A stretch of DNA of 64,000 nt, taken from assembly GCF_008086345.1 (NCBI RefSeq), contig NZ_CP043006.1, positions 3,966,032 to 4,030,031 of the forward strand, in the 5' to 3' direction. The position numbers were made by a program, and so were the translations under genes. The notes under the pieces were generated by a model, which had not been told where the DNA came from, did not search any database, and worked only from the letters and a program-made list of their open reading frames with translations. This DNA is from Chitinophaga sp. XS-30 (GTDB lineage Bacteria; Bacteroidota; Bacteroidia; Chitinophagales; Chitinophagaceae). Positions 26,864-37,259 of this stretch are shown piece after piece. Positions within the stretch are counted from its first letter, which is position 1. Each line of letters begins with the position of its first letter.

Positions 26864-29678
26864 TCAGAATTGCGCTTTAACCCCCAGGTTATACAAGCGG
26901 GTTTGCGGTGCGCTGCCAACATTCAGTTCCATTACTTCACGCTCCTTTGATACGGTCAGCAGGTTGAACCCGCTGACATATACATCCAGTCCGCGTACAA
27001 CCGATTTTTCCCCGAGCACGCGGTTCAGATCATAAGATATCTGCACTTTGGCCAGATCAAAACGGTTGGTTTTGTATATCCAGAAATCGGAGGAACGGAA
27101 GTTGTTATCGCTGTTAAACGTTGTCAGCCTCGGGTATTTTGCGGTGGCATGTGTTTCGGGTGTCCAGCGGTCGCGTGCAACGATGGAGTATTTGTCTTCC
27201 CCATCCATCCAGAAATAAGTGCTGTTCTTCATGCCCATGGCTCCGAAGCGGCCTGTTCCCAGCGCAAGGAAGCTGAGGTGCTTCCATTTTGCCGCCAGGT
27301 TTATGCCCAATGTCAGCGGTGCTCCAAACCAGCCTCCCCTGCCGAGAAATACTTCATCCCTGCCGTCAACGATCCCGTCGCCATTCTGGTCCCTGTACTT
27401 GATGTCACCTGGTTTTACCTGACCAAAGGCCGGTGCGGGAGAATTGTCGATATCATCCTGGTCCCTGTAGAATCCAAGGTGCTGAAGCCCCCAGATGGCA
27501 TCCAGCGGTTTGCCCTGGCGGTACTGGTAGTCGTCTTCATACACTTCCGCGCGTTTGGACGCGGTGGTCTTGTACCAGGTCCCCAACACGCCGAGGGTCC
27601 AGTTCACTTCGCCCAGTTTTTTGTTCAGGTTCACATTGAAATCTAAGCCTATCCTTTTATCATCGTTGTAGTTCACATAGGGAATGAAAGAAGAAACGGG
27701 CCAGCCGGTTGTAAAGTAGGACGGGAACAGTACAGAAGCCTGGATGATGTTGCCGGTGATCCTGTTCACGAAGAAATTGCCATCCACTTTCACCAGTCCT
27801 TTGAAGAAAGAGCCTTCCAGCCCGGCGCTGATCTCATCGCGCCGCGGGAATTTCATTTCCGGGTTATTGCCTCTTCTCGATTCAGTCGCCGGGCCGCCGG
27901 TACCGTCTTTCCATCCATACCAGCTGCCGGCCACTGTATAAACCCCCTGGTACATGTAATAGGAAGTAATATCCAGGTCAGTATGCAATATGCCGGCAGT
28001 TGCGGTCAGGCGGAGGTCATCCACCACTCCCGAACCGCGCAGGAAGGGTTCGTTGCTGATGCGCCAGCCCAGGGAGACTGTGGGGTGAAAAGGCCTGCCT
28101 GTTCCCTTCGGGCAGCTTCGCCGAATGGATCAGGGCGCTGCTGAAATCAGCATAATAAGTATGCCTGAAATTATAGCCCAGTTGCAAGCCGAGGTTGGCA
28201 TTGCTTGTACGGTGATATAGAGCGGATTCCGATTGCTGGAACCCGTTCACCAGCAGCGTGGCGGAAAGATGGTGCCTGTTCCGGATAGCGTTCACATAGT
28301 TAAACTGCCCACTTGCCGAGATCGTCTGCCGGTACCAGCTGCTGCTTACATTCTGCACACCGGACGTAGCGTCCTGGCCATACTGCGTCAGGCTGGTGAT
28401 CAGGTCCACTCCTGAATAGCTGTTCCAGACAGGGGCATACACGGCATAACTGTTATTGAAAGACAGGTTGTAGGAGGCGTTATAATCCACGGCAAAAGCA
28501 CCCCGGAAAGAAAGCCCTTTCAGCACATTCCGCAGGTCTGCATTCACACCGGTATTGAACTGGTACTGCCGGCTGTTGTATTTGTTATTGCCTCCGGCGT
28601 AGATCGCAGCAAAGGGGTTCGTCTGGTCCAGCTGTGTTCCGCCCAGCAGGTATTTGCCGTCGATGATATGATTGCTGTTGCTCACGAACACTTGTGTAGC
28701 TTCATCTTCCGGCTCTATCATGGCCAGCGGAATGAGCGGGGTGAAACGGTGCGGGCGCAGTGTGGAAGCGCTGCTCCAGTAATTGGTGTTCACTCCCCTG
28801 CCGGTATAGAAAATAGCTGCGGCATCTACATTGCAGGTGATATAATCGTTCAGGTTAATGTCGATATTACCGCGTACATTCATACGATCGGCCCGGTCGT
28901 TTTTAACAGCCTCGCCGAAATTGAGCAGTGAGCCGGTGGTATTGTAACCGATGTTGGCATAGTACCGGGCTTTGTCGCTTCCTCCTGAGATCTCCGCTGT
29001 TACATCATGCCGGCCATATACTTTTTTCAGGTATTCATCCGAATAATAGTCCACATCGGGATAGCGGTATATATTCTTGTCGGAAGCGTAGTTATAGATC
29101 GTTTCGGAGGTGTAGAGCGGGGTCAGCCCATCGTTGCTTCTGGCCTCATTGTACAGGGTCATGTATTCGGCGGACCCAAGGTATTGCGGATAGGCTTTCG
29201 GTGCATGCGTGCCGCTATTCACCCTTACATCGATCCGTTGCGTGCCTGCGTGCCCTCTTTTGGTGGTAATGTACACAACGCCTTTGGCGGCCCGGCTTCC
29301 GTAGAGCGCTACGGCATTTACACCTTTCAGAAACGAGATCTGTTCTATTTCCGTTGGCAATACATTGCCGGCGTCACGCGGTACGCCATCTATCAGCAGC
29401 AGGTAGCTGCCCATGCCCCACATGCTGTTGCCATTATATCCATTGGCCCAGGCCTCCATATTCTCAAGGCTATAGGTCATATAGTTCTGCTTCATCAGCG
29501 AGGATACGTCAACCACGGATACGCCACCGGGCAGGTCGCGTTTGGCAAGCTTCCGGAAAGCCACCTGCACCGCTTCCTCCCCGGGGTTTATAACATTTGC
29601 CGCGGTATCCTGTGCATGTGCAGACGGTGTGCCTGCCGCCAGGATACAGATCGCCATCAGTAATTTTATATGCTTCAT
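26864..29678 (-). pseudogene. xusC: SusC/RagA TonB-dependent transporter, frameshifted (XusC-like)
   Basis: Two frames encode one transporter of about 938 residues. The N-terminal 553 residues (start 29678, stop at 28017) give the plug domain, with WGMGSYLLLIDGVPRDAGNV near 96 and YGSRAAKGVVYITTKRG near 136, and the first barrel strands. The rest (to 26864) gives the remaining barrel and ends in KAQF. The break is one extra base in a G4 run at 28082-28085: with three Gs the frame continues as FSPTVSLGWRISNEPF, matching the family's usual FxPxxSxGWRIS. The total length is one more than a multiple of three. The protein starts close to the plug, without the carboxypeptidase-like domain seen in the other SusC. 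Real mutation or sequencing error cannot be told apart here. Confidence 0.88.
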
Positions 29679-29724
29679 GAATTTCAATATTAACGGTACA
29701 CGATACATGAATGGGTGGTGTGAT

Positions 29725-31605
29725 TTACCAGCCGGGGTTCTGCGGAAATTCCAGGTACATGCTGGCGTCCGAATTTTTTAGCGGAAGCCAGTAATGTTTT
29801 TCAGAAAAGCGGCGTTCAAGGATCACTACTTCCCGGAGATTGAGCACGCGGTTGCTCTTCGGATCGGTAGTGCTGAATCCCGGCGCGCGGTCGAATTCTA
29901 CAGATTTCTTCAGTGTATAAGGACTATGGATCAGTAACATCCAGCGGCGCAGGTCATTGAAACGATGCCCTTCGAAGGACAGTTCCACCGCGCGTTCGCG
30001 CCGCAGTTCGGGCATGAAGGCTTCCAGTGAGCCCAGGAACTGTGCCGCTACATGTCCCACCCCGGCCCGGTCGCGGATGAAGTTCACCGCGTCCACCGCT
30101 GTTTTGCTATAGTTGGCGTCTTTTCCCGAGGGCGAACCGTATCCCTGGGCAGCAGCTTCGGCATACATCAGGTACACATCTGCCAGGCGCATGTATGGCA
30201 CATGGATATTCAACGCCTTGTCGTAGGTGGAGCCGTTGTCATATTTATTTACGGTAATGGGGATGAACTTGTACAGCAGGTACCCGGTACGGCTGCCGGT
30301 GCTGATGTCGCGATAGCTGCCACCTGTGTACAGATTGGCGTAACGGTTCGGCTCATCGGTAGTGGCGCCCTGAATGCACTTTACACCATCATATACAATG
30401 TCGTTATAAAAACGGGGGTCCCTTCCCATCCAGGGATACGAAGGGTCGTACCCTGATTCCGGGTCCGCTTTGGTGATATCCTTGATCGGCAGTCCGTTCG
30501 CCATGCCGTAATAATCCACATAATTAGCTGTGGGCAGGAACTTGACCGCCTCATCAACCAGTATGCCATTGGGCTGATATTGTCTGCTGGTATTATAGTT
30601 GGAGCTGTTGCCGCCGAAGTAGGACGAGCGGAAGATGGCCTCTGTGCTGCCTGCCAGCAGCCAATTCTGGCCGGTAGAATAAAAGTTGGTGTAGTACTTT
30701 GAAAACTCTACGAGCTTGTGGGGCGCATCGCCTGCTTCGCACAGGGTCAGCAACTCGCCGAATGCAGCGGCAGCTTTTTTGCAATACTCCGCATGATAAC
30801 CATGGTTGCCGGTTGAAACATAGTTCATCAATGGGCTGCCGGCCCAGAGATAGTTCTTGCCCAGGTATCCAAGTGCCATGACCTTGTTGATGCGCAGCTG
30901 GTTCTTGCCCAACGTTCTTTTTCCGGCAGTGGTATTGTCCCAGTTGACAGGCAGCAGGTTGGCCGCCTCCCTGAAATCAGCGGCGGCTTTATCAGCACAT
31001 TCGCTGTACGTCAAACGCGGGAGGGTCAGCTTCTCATCACCCGGAAGCACCCTGTCGATATACGGTAATCCGCCAAAATACTGGATGAACATGAAATGGA
31101 ACCAACCCCGGAAGAATAGCAACTGGCCTTTTATCAGGTCTTTCTCTTCTTGTGTGGCATCGGTCAGCTTGTCCATATTCTCCAGCCCCATATTGGCTTT
31201 TCGGATACCGTACCAGCCAAGCTTCCAGAGCGATTTGGTAAAGCGGTCGTCATTGGTGCTGGTATTGTTACGGTCCATCCATCCGGCTTGCCAGCCATCG
31301 AATTGGGCCTGCCAGCCCCAGAAATCGCCGTTGTCGATCTTCACCACAAAGTGAAAATCGCGGGAAGTAGACTGGATTTCGTCTTCTCCCCAGTTCCAGC
31401 AATTGGTCCAGTATGCGTTGGTAAAATCGGGGATGCAATGGTAAAGCTCTTCTGTAAAGCCCTGGAAATTGGTGAAATTCTTGAAAGCATCTTCTGCGGA
31501 TACGATGGATTGCGGCTCCCTGTCAAGGAACTTTTTGCATGCCACCTGGCCAATAAGCGTGGCGGCGATGATGGCAGCAAGCAACAGTTTATTATACTTC
31601 TTCAT
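29725..31605 (-). CDS. xusB: SusD family lipoprotein, first pair (XusB-like)
   Basis: A 626-residue surface lipoprotein with lipobox QVACKK (Cys about residue 23). SusD features are the N-terminal FLDREPQSIVSAEDAF, LIKGQLLFFRGWFHFMFIQYFGG near 165 and the C-terminal LRRERAVELSFEGHRFNDLRRW near 540. Aromatic-rich segments near residues 60-110 could form the glycan platform. It starts 11 bp after the first SusC gene, so the two are translated from one message and should form a complex. Confidence 0.95.
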   Translation of the reverse strand: MKKYNKLLLAAIIAATLIGQVACKKFLDREPQSIVSAEDAFKNFTNFQGFTEELYHCIPDFTNAYWTNCWNWGEDEIQSTSRDFHFVVKIDNGDFWGWQAQFDGWQAGWMDRNNTSTNDDRFTKSLWKLGWYGIRKANMGLENMDKLTDATQEEKDLIKGQLLFFRGWFHFMFIQYFGGLPYIDRVLPGDEKLTLPRLTYSECADKAAADFREAANLLPVNWDNTTAGKRTLGKNQLRINKVMALGYLGKNYLWAGSPLMNYVSTGNHGYHAEYCKKAAAAFGELLTLCEAGDAPHKLVEFSKYYTNFYSTGQNWLLAGSTEAIFRSSYFGGNSSNYNTSRQYQPNGILVDEAVKFLPTANYVDYYGMANGLPIKDITKADPESGYDPSYPWMGRDPRFYNDIVYDGVKCIQGATTDEPNRYANLYTGGSYRDISTGSRTGYLLYKFIPITVNKYDNGSTYDKALNIHVPYMRLADVYLMYAEAAAQGYGSPSGKDANYSKTAVDAVNFIRDRAGVGHVAAQFLGSLEAFMPELRRERAVELSFEGHRFNDLRRWMLLIHSPYTLKKSVEFDRAPGFSTTDPKSNRVLNLREVVILERRFSEKHYWLPLKNSDASMYLEFPQNPGW

Positions 31606-31616
31606 AGCAAACTTGT

Positions 31617-34600
31617 TTAGAAAATGATGTTGGCGCCCAGGTTGTAGCGTTTTACGGTAGGATAAGCGCCCTGTGATGCCCAGCCCGTACCTGCGAAGTT
31701 CGATTCGCGGTCGTCCGGCATCTTGCTCCAGACTGCGAGGTTGTTACCGTTGATATAGATCCGGAGCGACTCCAGCCCTGCGTATTTCACTAACTTTTTA
31801 TGGAAAGTATAGCCGATCTCCGCATTTTTCAACCGCAGGTATGAACCATCGAACATGTATTGCGTGCCGCGGTAATAACCTGCGGGGGTAGACAGCCAGC
31901 GGGGCATCGGCACATCCGCATTCGGATTGTCCTTCGACCAATAAGTGCCTTCGTCATATACCAGATGGTTTTGGGAGCTGAGGCTATTGAATACCACCTG
32001 GCGGGTCACATTGTTCACACCATAAAACTGCACAAAGACGGCTAATCCCTTCCAGTCCATTCCAAAAGTGGCATTGTACGTGTTCTGCGGCCAGCCGGAG
32101 TGGCCGTAGGGAATATTGTCCTGCGCATCGATCACCCCGTCCCCATTGTAGTCAACCAGATAGTAGTTGCCGGGCAACTTCTGGTTGTCATTGGCGTTAT
32201 GAATAGTGCTGCCGTACAGTTCATCCCAGGTATTATAATATCCGTTACTCACATAAGAATAGGCCTGCCCTATCTGCATTCCTTCTGATTTCTGGTAAGC
32301 AGGCAGCAGAGCAGGGTTATCCGCTTCGATCACCTTGTTTTTGGTATGGGTCATGTTGAGATCGGCCCAAAGACGGAGGTTGCGTTTTGTCTGATAATTG
32401 ATATGCAGTTCCAGTTCGTAGCCGTGAGCGTTCACGCGGCCCAGGTTGGCCACCGGAGGCGTTGCGCCGTAATAGGACGGAACAGAGGTGCGGTTGGCCA
32501 GCAGGATTTTCGATCTTTTGTCCATGAAGAAATCGGCCTTGCCTTTGATGAAGCCCCTGAACAGTTCAAAGTCGGCGCCGGCGTTGAATTTTTCCGCCTG
32601 CTCCCATTGTACATTCGGATTACCAACGGTTAACTCACGATACCAGTTGTACGGGCTTTGCTCCGCCGCTTCGCCGGTCATGCCCAGTCTCGCCTGGCCG
32701 CCATAGCCCCATTCCGTGAGGTACAGGAACCGGCCGACAACATCGTCGAAACCTGTCTGGCCATAGGAAGCGCGGAGCTTCAGTTGATCTATGAAACTTA
32801 CCGTTTTCATGAAGTTTTCCTGCGAAACGATCCAGTTCACACCACCGGAAGAAAAGAAGGCAAAGCGGTTTTCCGGGGCAAATTTTTCCGAGCCATTGTA
32901 TGCACCATTATATTCAAAGGTGTATTTATTATTATAGGTGTAGGTAGTGCGGAATACCCAGTCTTCCCGGTAAGAGGGGATCATGCTGCCGCTGGCGGTA
33001 ATATTGCGGTTCAGCAGTCCCATTGCCGTTACGTAGTGTTTACGGGCAATATTCCTGGCATAATTGAGCTGCAGCTGGTAGAACAGCCTGCGTTGATTAC
33101 CCGTTACATCACCGGCTGCGGGAGACCATTTGATGCCTTCCTGGAAATCGAAATTGGTGGCGCCGTCAAAAACTTCCTTGTATGTTGCGATCCCGGTTTC
33201 CGGGTCAACCCATTTGCGCTGCACATTGTTGTAGAGGTCATTGATGCCCCGGTTACTTTCGATGAAAGTATTGTCCAGGGAAACCGTACCGCTGAACCGC
33301 AACCCCTTCAATATCTTGTCCAGGTTTTGCTCCAGTGTGAAATCGGTGGTGATACGCGTGGTGGTCTGATATTGAATGCCGCTGGTGGCGAGGCTGCGGG
33401 CCGAGTTTTCCGCGCGGCCTTCATTAGGTGCATAGTAGCCCCATGAACCGTCCGCATACACCGGCAGGAAGACATCGGGGGCAGTCGTATATGCGTCGAT
33501 CCAGCTGCCATATTGGTTGCCTGAAAATCCCCATGGGCTTTTCCTGACACCATAGGAGCCCGCGAGATTTACTTTAAAGAGCGTGGACGGCGTCAGCTGG
33601 AAATCCAGGTTGCTGCGTGCATTAAGCCTGTTGAAGCCAAAACCGGGATTGTATCCCCTGCTATTGTCATATACTTTGAAAAGGTCTCCCTCATGCAGGA
33701 AATCGGCGCTGGTAAAATATTTTACAAATTGCGTTCCTCCGCTGATATTCAGGTTGACGTTCTGGGACATCGCATAATCTTTGAACAGGACGTCCGCCCA
33801 GTCCACATCGGGATAACGCTCCGCCTCTTCCAGGTTTGCCGGGTAACGGTATTTGTTGATGATATCCATGGGGCGATAATCATTCCAGCCCTCAGGCCTC
33901 ATCGCCAGCTCGTATTCGATCACGTCATTGATCGTACGTAATGCATCGTATGAATCAGCTTTCCCCGGTAACCTGGAAGGTACTTTCATGACAGTATTGA
34001 CCGTGCCTCTGATAGATGCTTTGCCCAGCTTGCCTCTTTTTGTCGTGATCAGGATTACGCCGTTCGCTCCCCTTGAGCCGAATACCGCGGTGGCGGATGC
34101 ATCTTTCAATACGGTAACGGTTTCCACAGAACCGATATCCACACTGGTCATGGGGCGTTCCACGCCATCCACCAGCACCAGCGGGTTGGAGTTGTTCCAG
34201 GTACTGCGGCCGCGGATAATGATCTGGGGATCTTCTTCACCCGGCAAGCCCGTGCTTTGGGCGGTAATAAGTCCAGGTACATTCCCCGTGAGCGCAGCGC
34301 CGATATTCGATACGCCGCCTGCTCTCTCCAGCACCTGCCCGGTAGTTTGGGAAACCGCGGCAACAACGCTTTCTTTCTTTTGCTTGCCATAACCGATCAC
34401 GATCAGTTCATCCAGTCCAACAGTGCTTTCCGTTAAGGTTACAGTAATATTATTCCTGTTGGCGATGTTGATTTCCTGCGATACCATTCCAATGAAACTG
34501 AAAATCAGGATATGCTTGCCCGCCGGAACGGATAGGGAGAATTTTCCGTTTGGGTCGGTAGCGGCACTGACATTCGTTCCTTTTACCTGGATGGTTGTGC

Positions 34601-34751
34601 CGGGGATGGGGGTTTTCTGCTGGTCAAGGACCACTCCCTGTACCAGACGGAAATCCTGTGCAGGCAACCGGGAAAAAACAGCAGCCGTCAATAACACTGC
34701 CGCTGTTATAAAGAGCCTTTTCCATGATCGTGTAGAAATCATTTTCAACAT
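31617..34751 (-). CDS. xusA: SusC/RagA TonB-linked outer-membrane transporter (XusA-like)
   Basis: A 1044-residue outer-membrane transporter that heads the xylan operon. After a signal region (ending near residue 31, RLPAQ) comes a carboxypeptidase-like regulatory domain, VQGVVLDQQKTPIPGTTIQV at about 38. The TonB box region is DELIVIGYG near 115, and the plug domain carries the SusC signature PLVLVDGVERPM near 190 and VFGSRGANGVILITTKRG near 225. The barrel ends in aromatic ANIIF. It would import xylo-oligosaccharides using TonB energy. Met4 is an alternative start. Confidence 0.96.
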   Translation of the reverse strand: MLKMISTRSWKRLFITAAVLLTAAVFSRLPAQDFRLVQGVVLDQQKTPIPGTTIQVKGTNVSAATDPNGKFSLSVPAGKHILIFSFIGMVSQEINIANRNNITVTLTESTVGLDELIVIGYGKQKKESVVAAVSQTTGQVLERAGGVSNIGAALTGNVPGLITAQSTGLPGEEDPQIIIRGRSTWNNSNPLVLVDGVERPMTSVDIGSVETVTVLKDASATAVFGSRGANGVILITTKRGKLGKASIRGTVNTVMKVPSRLPGKADSYDALRTINDVIEYELAMRPEGWNDYRPMDIINKYRYPANLEEAERYPDVDWADVLFKDYAMSQNVNLNISGGTQFVKYFTSADFLHEGDLFKVYDNSRGYNPGFGFNRLNARSNLDFQLTPSTLFKVNLAGSYGVRKSPWGFSGNQYGSWIDAYTTAPDVFLPVYADGSWGYYAPNEGRAENSARSLATSGIQYQTTTRITTDFTLEQNLDKILKGLRFSGTVSLDNTFIESNRGINDLYNNVQRKWVDPETGIATYKEVFDGATNFDFQEGIKWSPAAGDVTGNQRRLFYQLQLNYARNIARKHYVTAMGLLNRNITASGSMIPSYREDWVFRTTYTYNNKYTFEYNGAYNGSEKFAPENRFAFFSSGGVNWIVSQENFMKTVSFIDQLKLRASYGQTGFDDVVGRFLYLTEWGYGGQARLGMTGEAAEQSPYNWYRELTVGNPNVQWEQAEKFNAGADFELFRGFIKGKADFFMDKRSKILLANRTSVPSYYGATPPVANLGRVNAHGYELELHINYQTKRNLRLWADLNMTHTKNKVIEADNPALLPAYQKSEGMQIGQAYSYVSNGYYNTWDELYGSTIHNANDNQKLPGNYYLVDYNGDGVIDAQDNIPYGHSGWPQNTYNATFGMDWKGLAVFVQFYGVNNVTRQVVFNSLSSQNHLVYDEGTYWSKDNPNADVPMPRWLSTPAGYYRGTQYMFDGSYLRLKNAEIGYTFHKKLVKYAGLESLRIYINGNNLAVWSKMPDDRESNFAGTGWASQGAYPTVKRYNLGANIIF

Positions 34752-34894
34752 GGTGAGTAATTTAGTATGAGGACAATAAAAGCCCGGGACGGTACTGAAC
34801 CGACCGTCCTGCAGAAAAACAAACGAGGTTTTGTGGCAACGCTTTAAATGATGTCAGGCAAGCGCCCTGAAACAGTAAGCTGCCTACACTATTT

Positions 34895-34914
34895 AAATGT
34901 TAAATTGACACTAA
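34895..34914. promoter_or_regulatory. Putative operator shared by both xylan operons (copy B)
   Basis: AAATGTTAAATTGACACTAA lies 144 bp upstream of the first susC start and matches 13436-13455 at 19 of 20 bases. A related TACACTATTT stands 22 bp before its GACACTAATA half, about two helical turns, as expected for direct-repeat binding by an AraC-type dimer. Binding is inferred. Confidence 0.6.
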
Positions 34915-35074
34915 TAATAATGGGAATGTGTATTCGCTGATAGGGATCGTTCAATTTTCATAACGTAATAATTTTGGTTAAAAAAATGGGTAATGAACTA
35001 AATAATGCATCAGGTCCCTGTATTGACCCGTCAACCTGTTAATCATGGAATTCCTGACAAATATATACTTGTCT

Positions 35075-35087
35075 ATTTGACACTAAT
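35075..35087. promoter_or_regulatory. Third partial copy of the operator-like motif
   Basis: ATTTGACACTAAT shares the 11-bp TTGACACTAAT with 34905-34915, in the same orientation, 172 bp further from the susC start. It may be an accessory site or chance. Confidence 0.35.
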
Positions 35088-35327
35088 GGCACGAATCTCC
35101 AAAATGATGGAAATTATGTTTGAATATGGGGAAGCAGGCGGGCTATTCTTGTAATAAGACTTTGATTTTCAATATAAATAAACCGGCATGTTGCCATACA
35201 GGATGATTGGCTTCATAAATGGGGAACGGATAGAACGCTTCGGATGGCGGGATGTATGGCAGGCAATGGTATTGACGTGCGGGGCTGGAACCAGGCCGGG
35301 CAGTAGGTATGTTTACAGCAAACCGGT

Positions 35328-35357
35328 GGTTGCCATGCGCTTGTATGCATGGCAACC
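35328..35357. terminator. Hairpin at the end of the cstA-type gene
   Basis: A perfect 11-bp stem, GGTTGCCATGC with GCATGGCAACC, has an 8-base loop, 33 bp after the transporter stop codon. No T-run follows on the minus strand, so it is at most a weak terminator or an RNA-stability element. Confidence 0.4.
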
Positions 35358-35390
35358 GGGAATATCAGGCGGGCCGGATTATCTTGTTCG

Positions 35391-36836
35391 TTAACCGCTG
35401 GTCTTCAGCCTGTGGCTGGCCTGCCGGTTCACCGTCCGGACCACCGGCACGAGCAATGCCAGCGCGCAGATCAGACCTGCCGCATAGGACAGGTTCACCG
35501 GTAATGAAAACCCTTCCGGCGCCACCAGGATGTAAGAAACTGTTGCTACCGTCATCACAAAGGCGGGAACCAGTGATATCCAGTAAAACTTCCTTTCGCG
35601 GATCAGGAATGCCGTGATCGTCCATAATACCACCGTTGCCAGCGTCTGGTTCGTCCACGCGAAGTACCGCCAAACGATGGCGAAATCGACCTGTGTGAGC
35701 AGGAAGCCGACCACGAATAAGGGGATGGTGATCCACAGGCGGTTCAATACAGGGCCCTGGTTCAGTTTGAGGAAATCTGCGATGATGAGCCTGGAGCTGC
35801 GGAACGCAGTGTCTCCCGAGGTAATCGGGGCAGCGATGACGCCGAGAATGGCCAGGGCGCCGCCTATTTTTCCGAGCAGGGAATTCGATATCAGGTTAAC
35901 CGCCCAGGCGGCATTTCCGGCATGGGCATCCATGGCATCGTTCAGTTCCCGGACGCCGCCGAAAAAGCTCATGCTGATGGCTGCCCAGATCAGGGCTACG
36001 ACCCCTTCGGTGACCATAGCGCCGAAGAAGATGCTCCTGCCCTGTTTTTCATTGCGTATGCAACGTGCCATGAGTGGCGATTGCGTGGCATGAAAACCGG
36101 ATACGGCCCCGCAGGCTATCGTGATCAGCAACATCGGGAAAACCGGGAACTTCTCCGGCCGTACATGCTGATTGCCAAAACTGGTCAGCGTCAGCTCGGG
36201 TACATGCAGCCCGTTATAGATCATCATCACCATGATCCCTATCGCCATGAACAGGAGCGCGATACCGAATACCGGGTATATTTTCCCGATCAGTTTATCT
36301 ATCGGCAAAATGGTGGACAAGATGTAATACACAAAGATGAGGGTTGCCCAGAATACGGTGCCGCCGAAGCCATCGGTCAGGTCCGTCAGGATGCGGGCTG
36401 GCCCCATGATGAAAACGGTGCCTACCATGATGAGCAGCACAACGGAGAACCCACGCATGAACTGGCGGATACCGTTGCCGAGGTAAATGCCGGATACCTC
36501 CGAGAAGCTTTGCCCGTTGTGGCGGAGGGACAGCATTCCCGAAAAATAGTCATGTACCCCGCCTGCAAAAATGCAGCCCAGCACGATCCATAAAAAGGCC
36601 ACTGGTCCCCACATGGCACCCGCTACCGCGCCAAAAATGGGCCCAAGCCCTGCAATATTCAAAAACTGGATCAGGAAAATCTTCCAGCGGGGCATCGGTA
36701 TGAAATCTACCCCGTCGGCCATGGTTTCTGCCGGTGTTTTTCTCTGTGGATCAATGACAAAAATCTTTTCACAAACGCGGGAATAAATAAAGTAGCCCGA
36801 TACTAAAAGGATAATCGAAGCAAAAAACGTGATCAT
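35391..36836 (-). CDS. CstA-family transporter (carbon starvation protein)
   Basis: A 481-residue inner-membrane protein with about 12 hydrophobic segments. The ATG at 36836 was preferred over an in-frame start 45 bp upstream because it begins at the first helix. CstA motifs include RWKIFLIQFLNIAGLGPIFG near 50, GAVAGAMWGPVAFLWIVLG near 69 and GFHATQSPLMARC near 253. Relatives take up pyruvate or peptides when carbon is scarce. This is a short form lacking the C-terminal extension of the 700-residue E. coli protein. Its position beside the xylan locus need not imply joint regulation. Confidence 0.88.
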   Translation of the reverse strand: MITFFASIILLVSGYFIYSRVCEKIFVIDPQRKTPAETMADGVDFIPMPRWKIFLIQFLNIAGLGPIFGAVAGAMWGPVAFLWIVLGCIFAGGVHDYFSGMLSLRHNGQSFSEVSGIYLGNGIRQFMRGFSVVLLIMVGTVFIMGPARILTDLTDGFGGTVFWATLIFVYYILSTILPIDKLIGKIYPVFGIALLFMAIGIMVMMIYNGLHVPELTLTSFGNQHVRPEKFPVFPMLLITIACGAVSGFHATQSPLMARCIRNEKQGRSIFFGAMVTEGVVALIWAAISMSFFGGVRELNDAMDAHAGNAAWAVNLISNSLLGKIGGALAILGVIAAPITSGDTAFRSSRLIIADFLKLNQGPVLNRLWITIPLFVVGFLLTQVDFAIVWRYFAWTNQTLATVVLWTITAFLIRERKFYWISLVPAFVMTVATVSYILVAPEGFSLPVNLSYAAGLICALALLVPVVRTVNRQASHRLKTSG

Positions 36837-36911
36837 CCGATAAATATAAGGTTTATATTTTCCGGTACATAGCCTGCGCACAAATTTCCGGAAATCTTTA
36901 CATTCGTGGTT

Positions 36912-37259
36912 ATGAACCTTGAAAAATACCGCGACTTTTGCCTGTCCCTTCCCGGTACGGATGAGGCATTCCCGTTCGGGGAAACAACATTAGTATTTAA
37001 CGTGATGGGAAAGATGTTCGCTTTGCTGGATATAGATGGATTTGAAAGTGTTAACCTGAAATGCGATCCCGAGGAAGCGATCGAATTGCGGGAACGTTAT
37101 GAAGGTGTGATCCCGGGGTATCATATGAACAAAAAGCACTGGAACACCGTGTCGTTCGACGGCTCTATTCCGGACAAGCTGTTGCTGGAATGGACGAAGA
37201 ACTCCTATGATCTGGTGGTGGCCGGTCTTCCCAAAAAAGTCCGCGAAGCTTTACAGTGA
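36912..37259 (+). CDS. MmcQ/YjbR family protein
   Basis: A 115-residue protein of the MmcQ/YjbR fold. It shows CLSLPGTDEAFPFGETTLVFNVMGKMFAL early, then the signature VIPGYHMNKKHWNTV near 74. Members have a CyaY-like fold and are often annotated as DNA-binding, without a proven job. The ATG at 36912 was preferred to a GTG two codons earlier. It overlaps the convergent oxidoreductase gene by 9 bp. Confidence 0.88.
   Translation: MNLEKYRDFCLSLPGTDEAFPFGETTLVFNVMGKMFALLDIDGFESVNLKCDPEEAIELRERYEGVIPGYHMNKKHWNTVSFDGSIPDKLLLEWTKNSYDLVVAGLPKKVREALQ

Larger units (their letters stand above)
34752..35390. other. Regulatory gap upstream of xylan operon
   Basis: This 639-bp region has no convincing gene; a 68-residue frame at 35188-35394 has no recognisable features. 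It holds the leader of the susC operon, two motif copies described separately, an AT-rich stretch around 34890-35060 where the promoter should lie, and a hairpin near the cstA end. Confidence 0.6.

Noticed and set aside
35188..35394. 68-residue frame in the gap upstream of the xylan operon
   Set aside because: No family features and no conserved start; it crosses a hairpin and runs into the convergent transporter gene.
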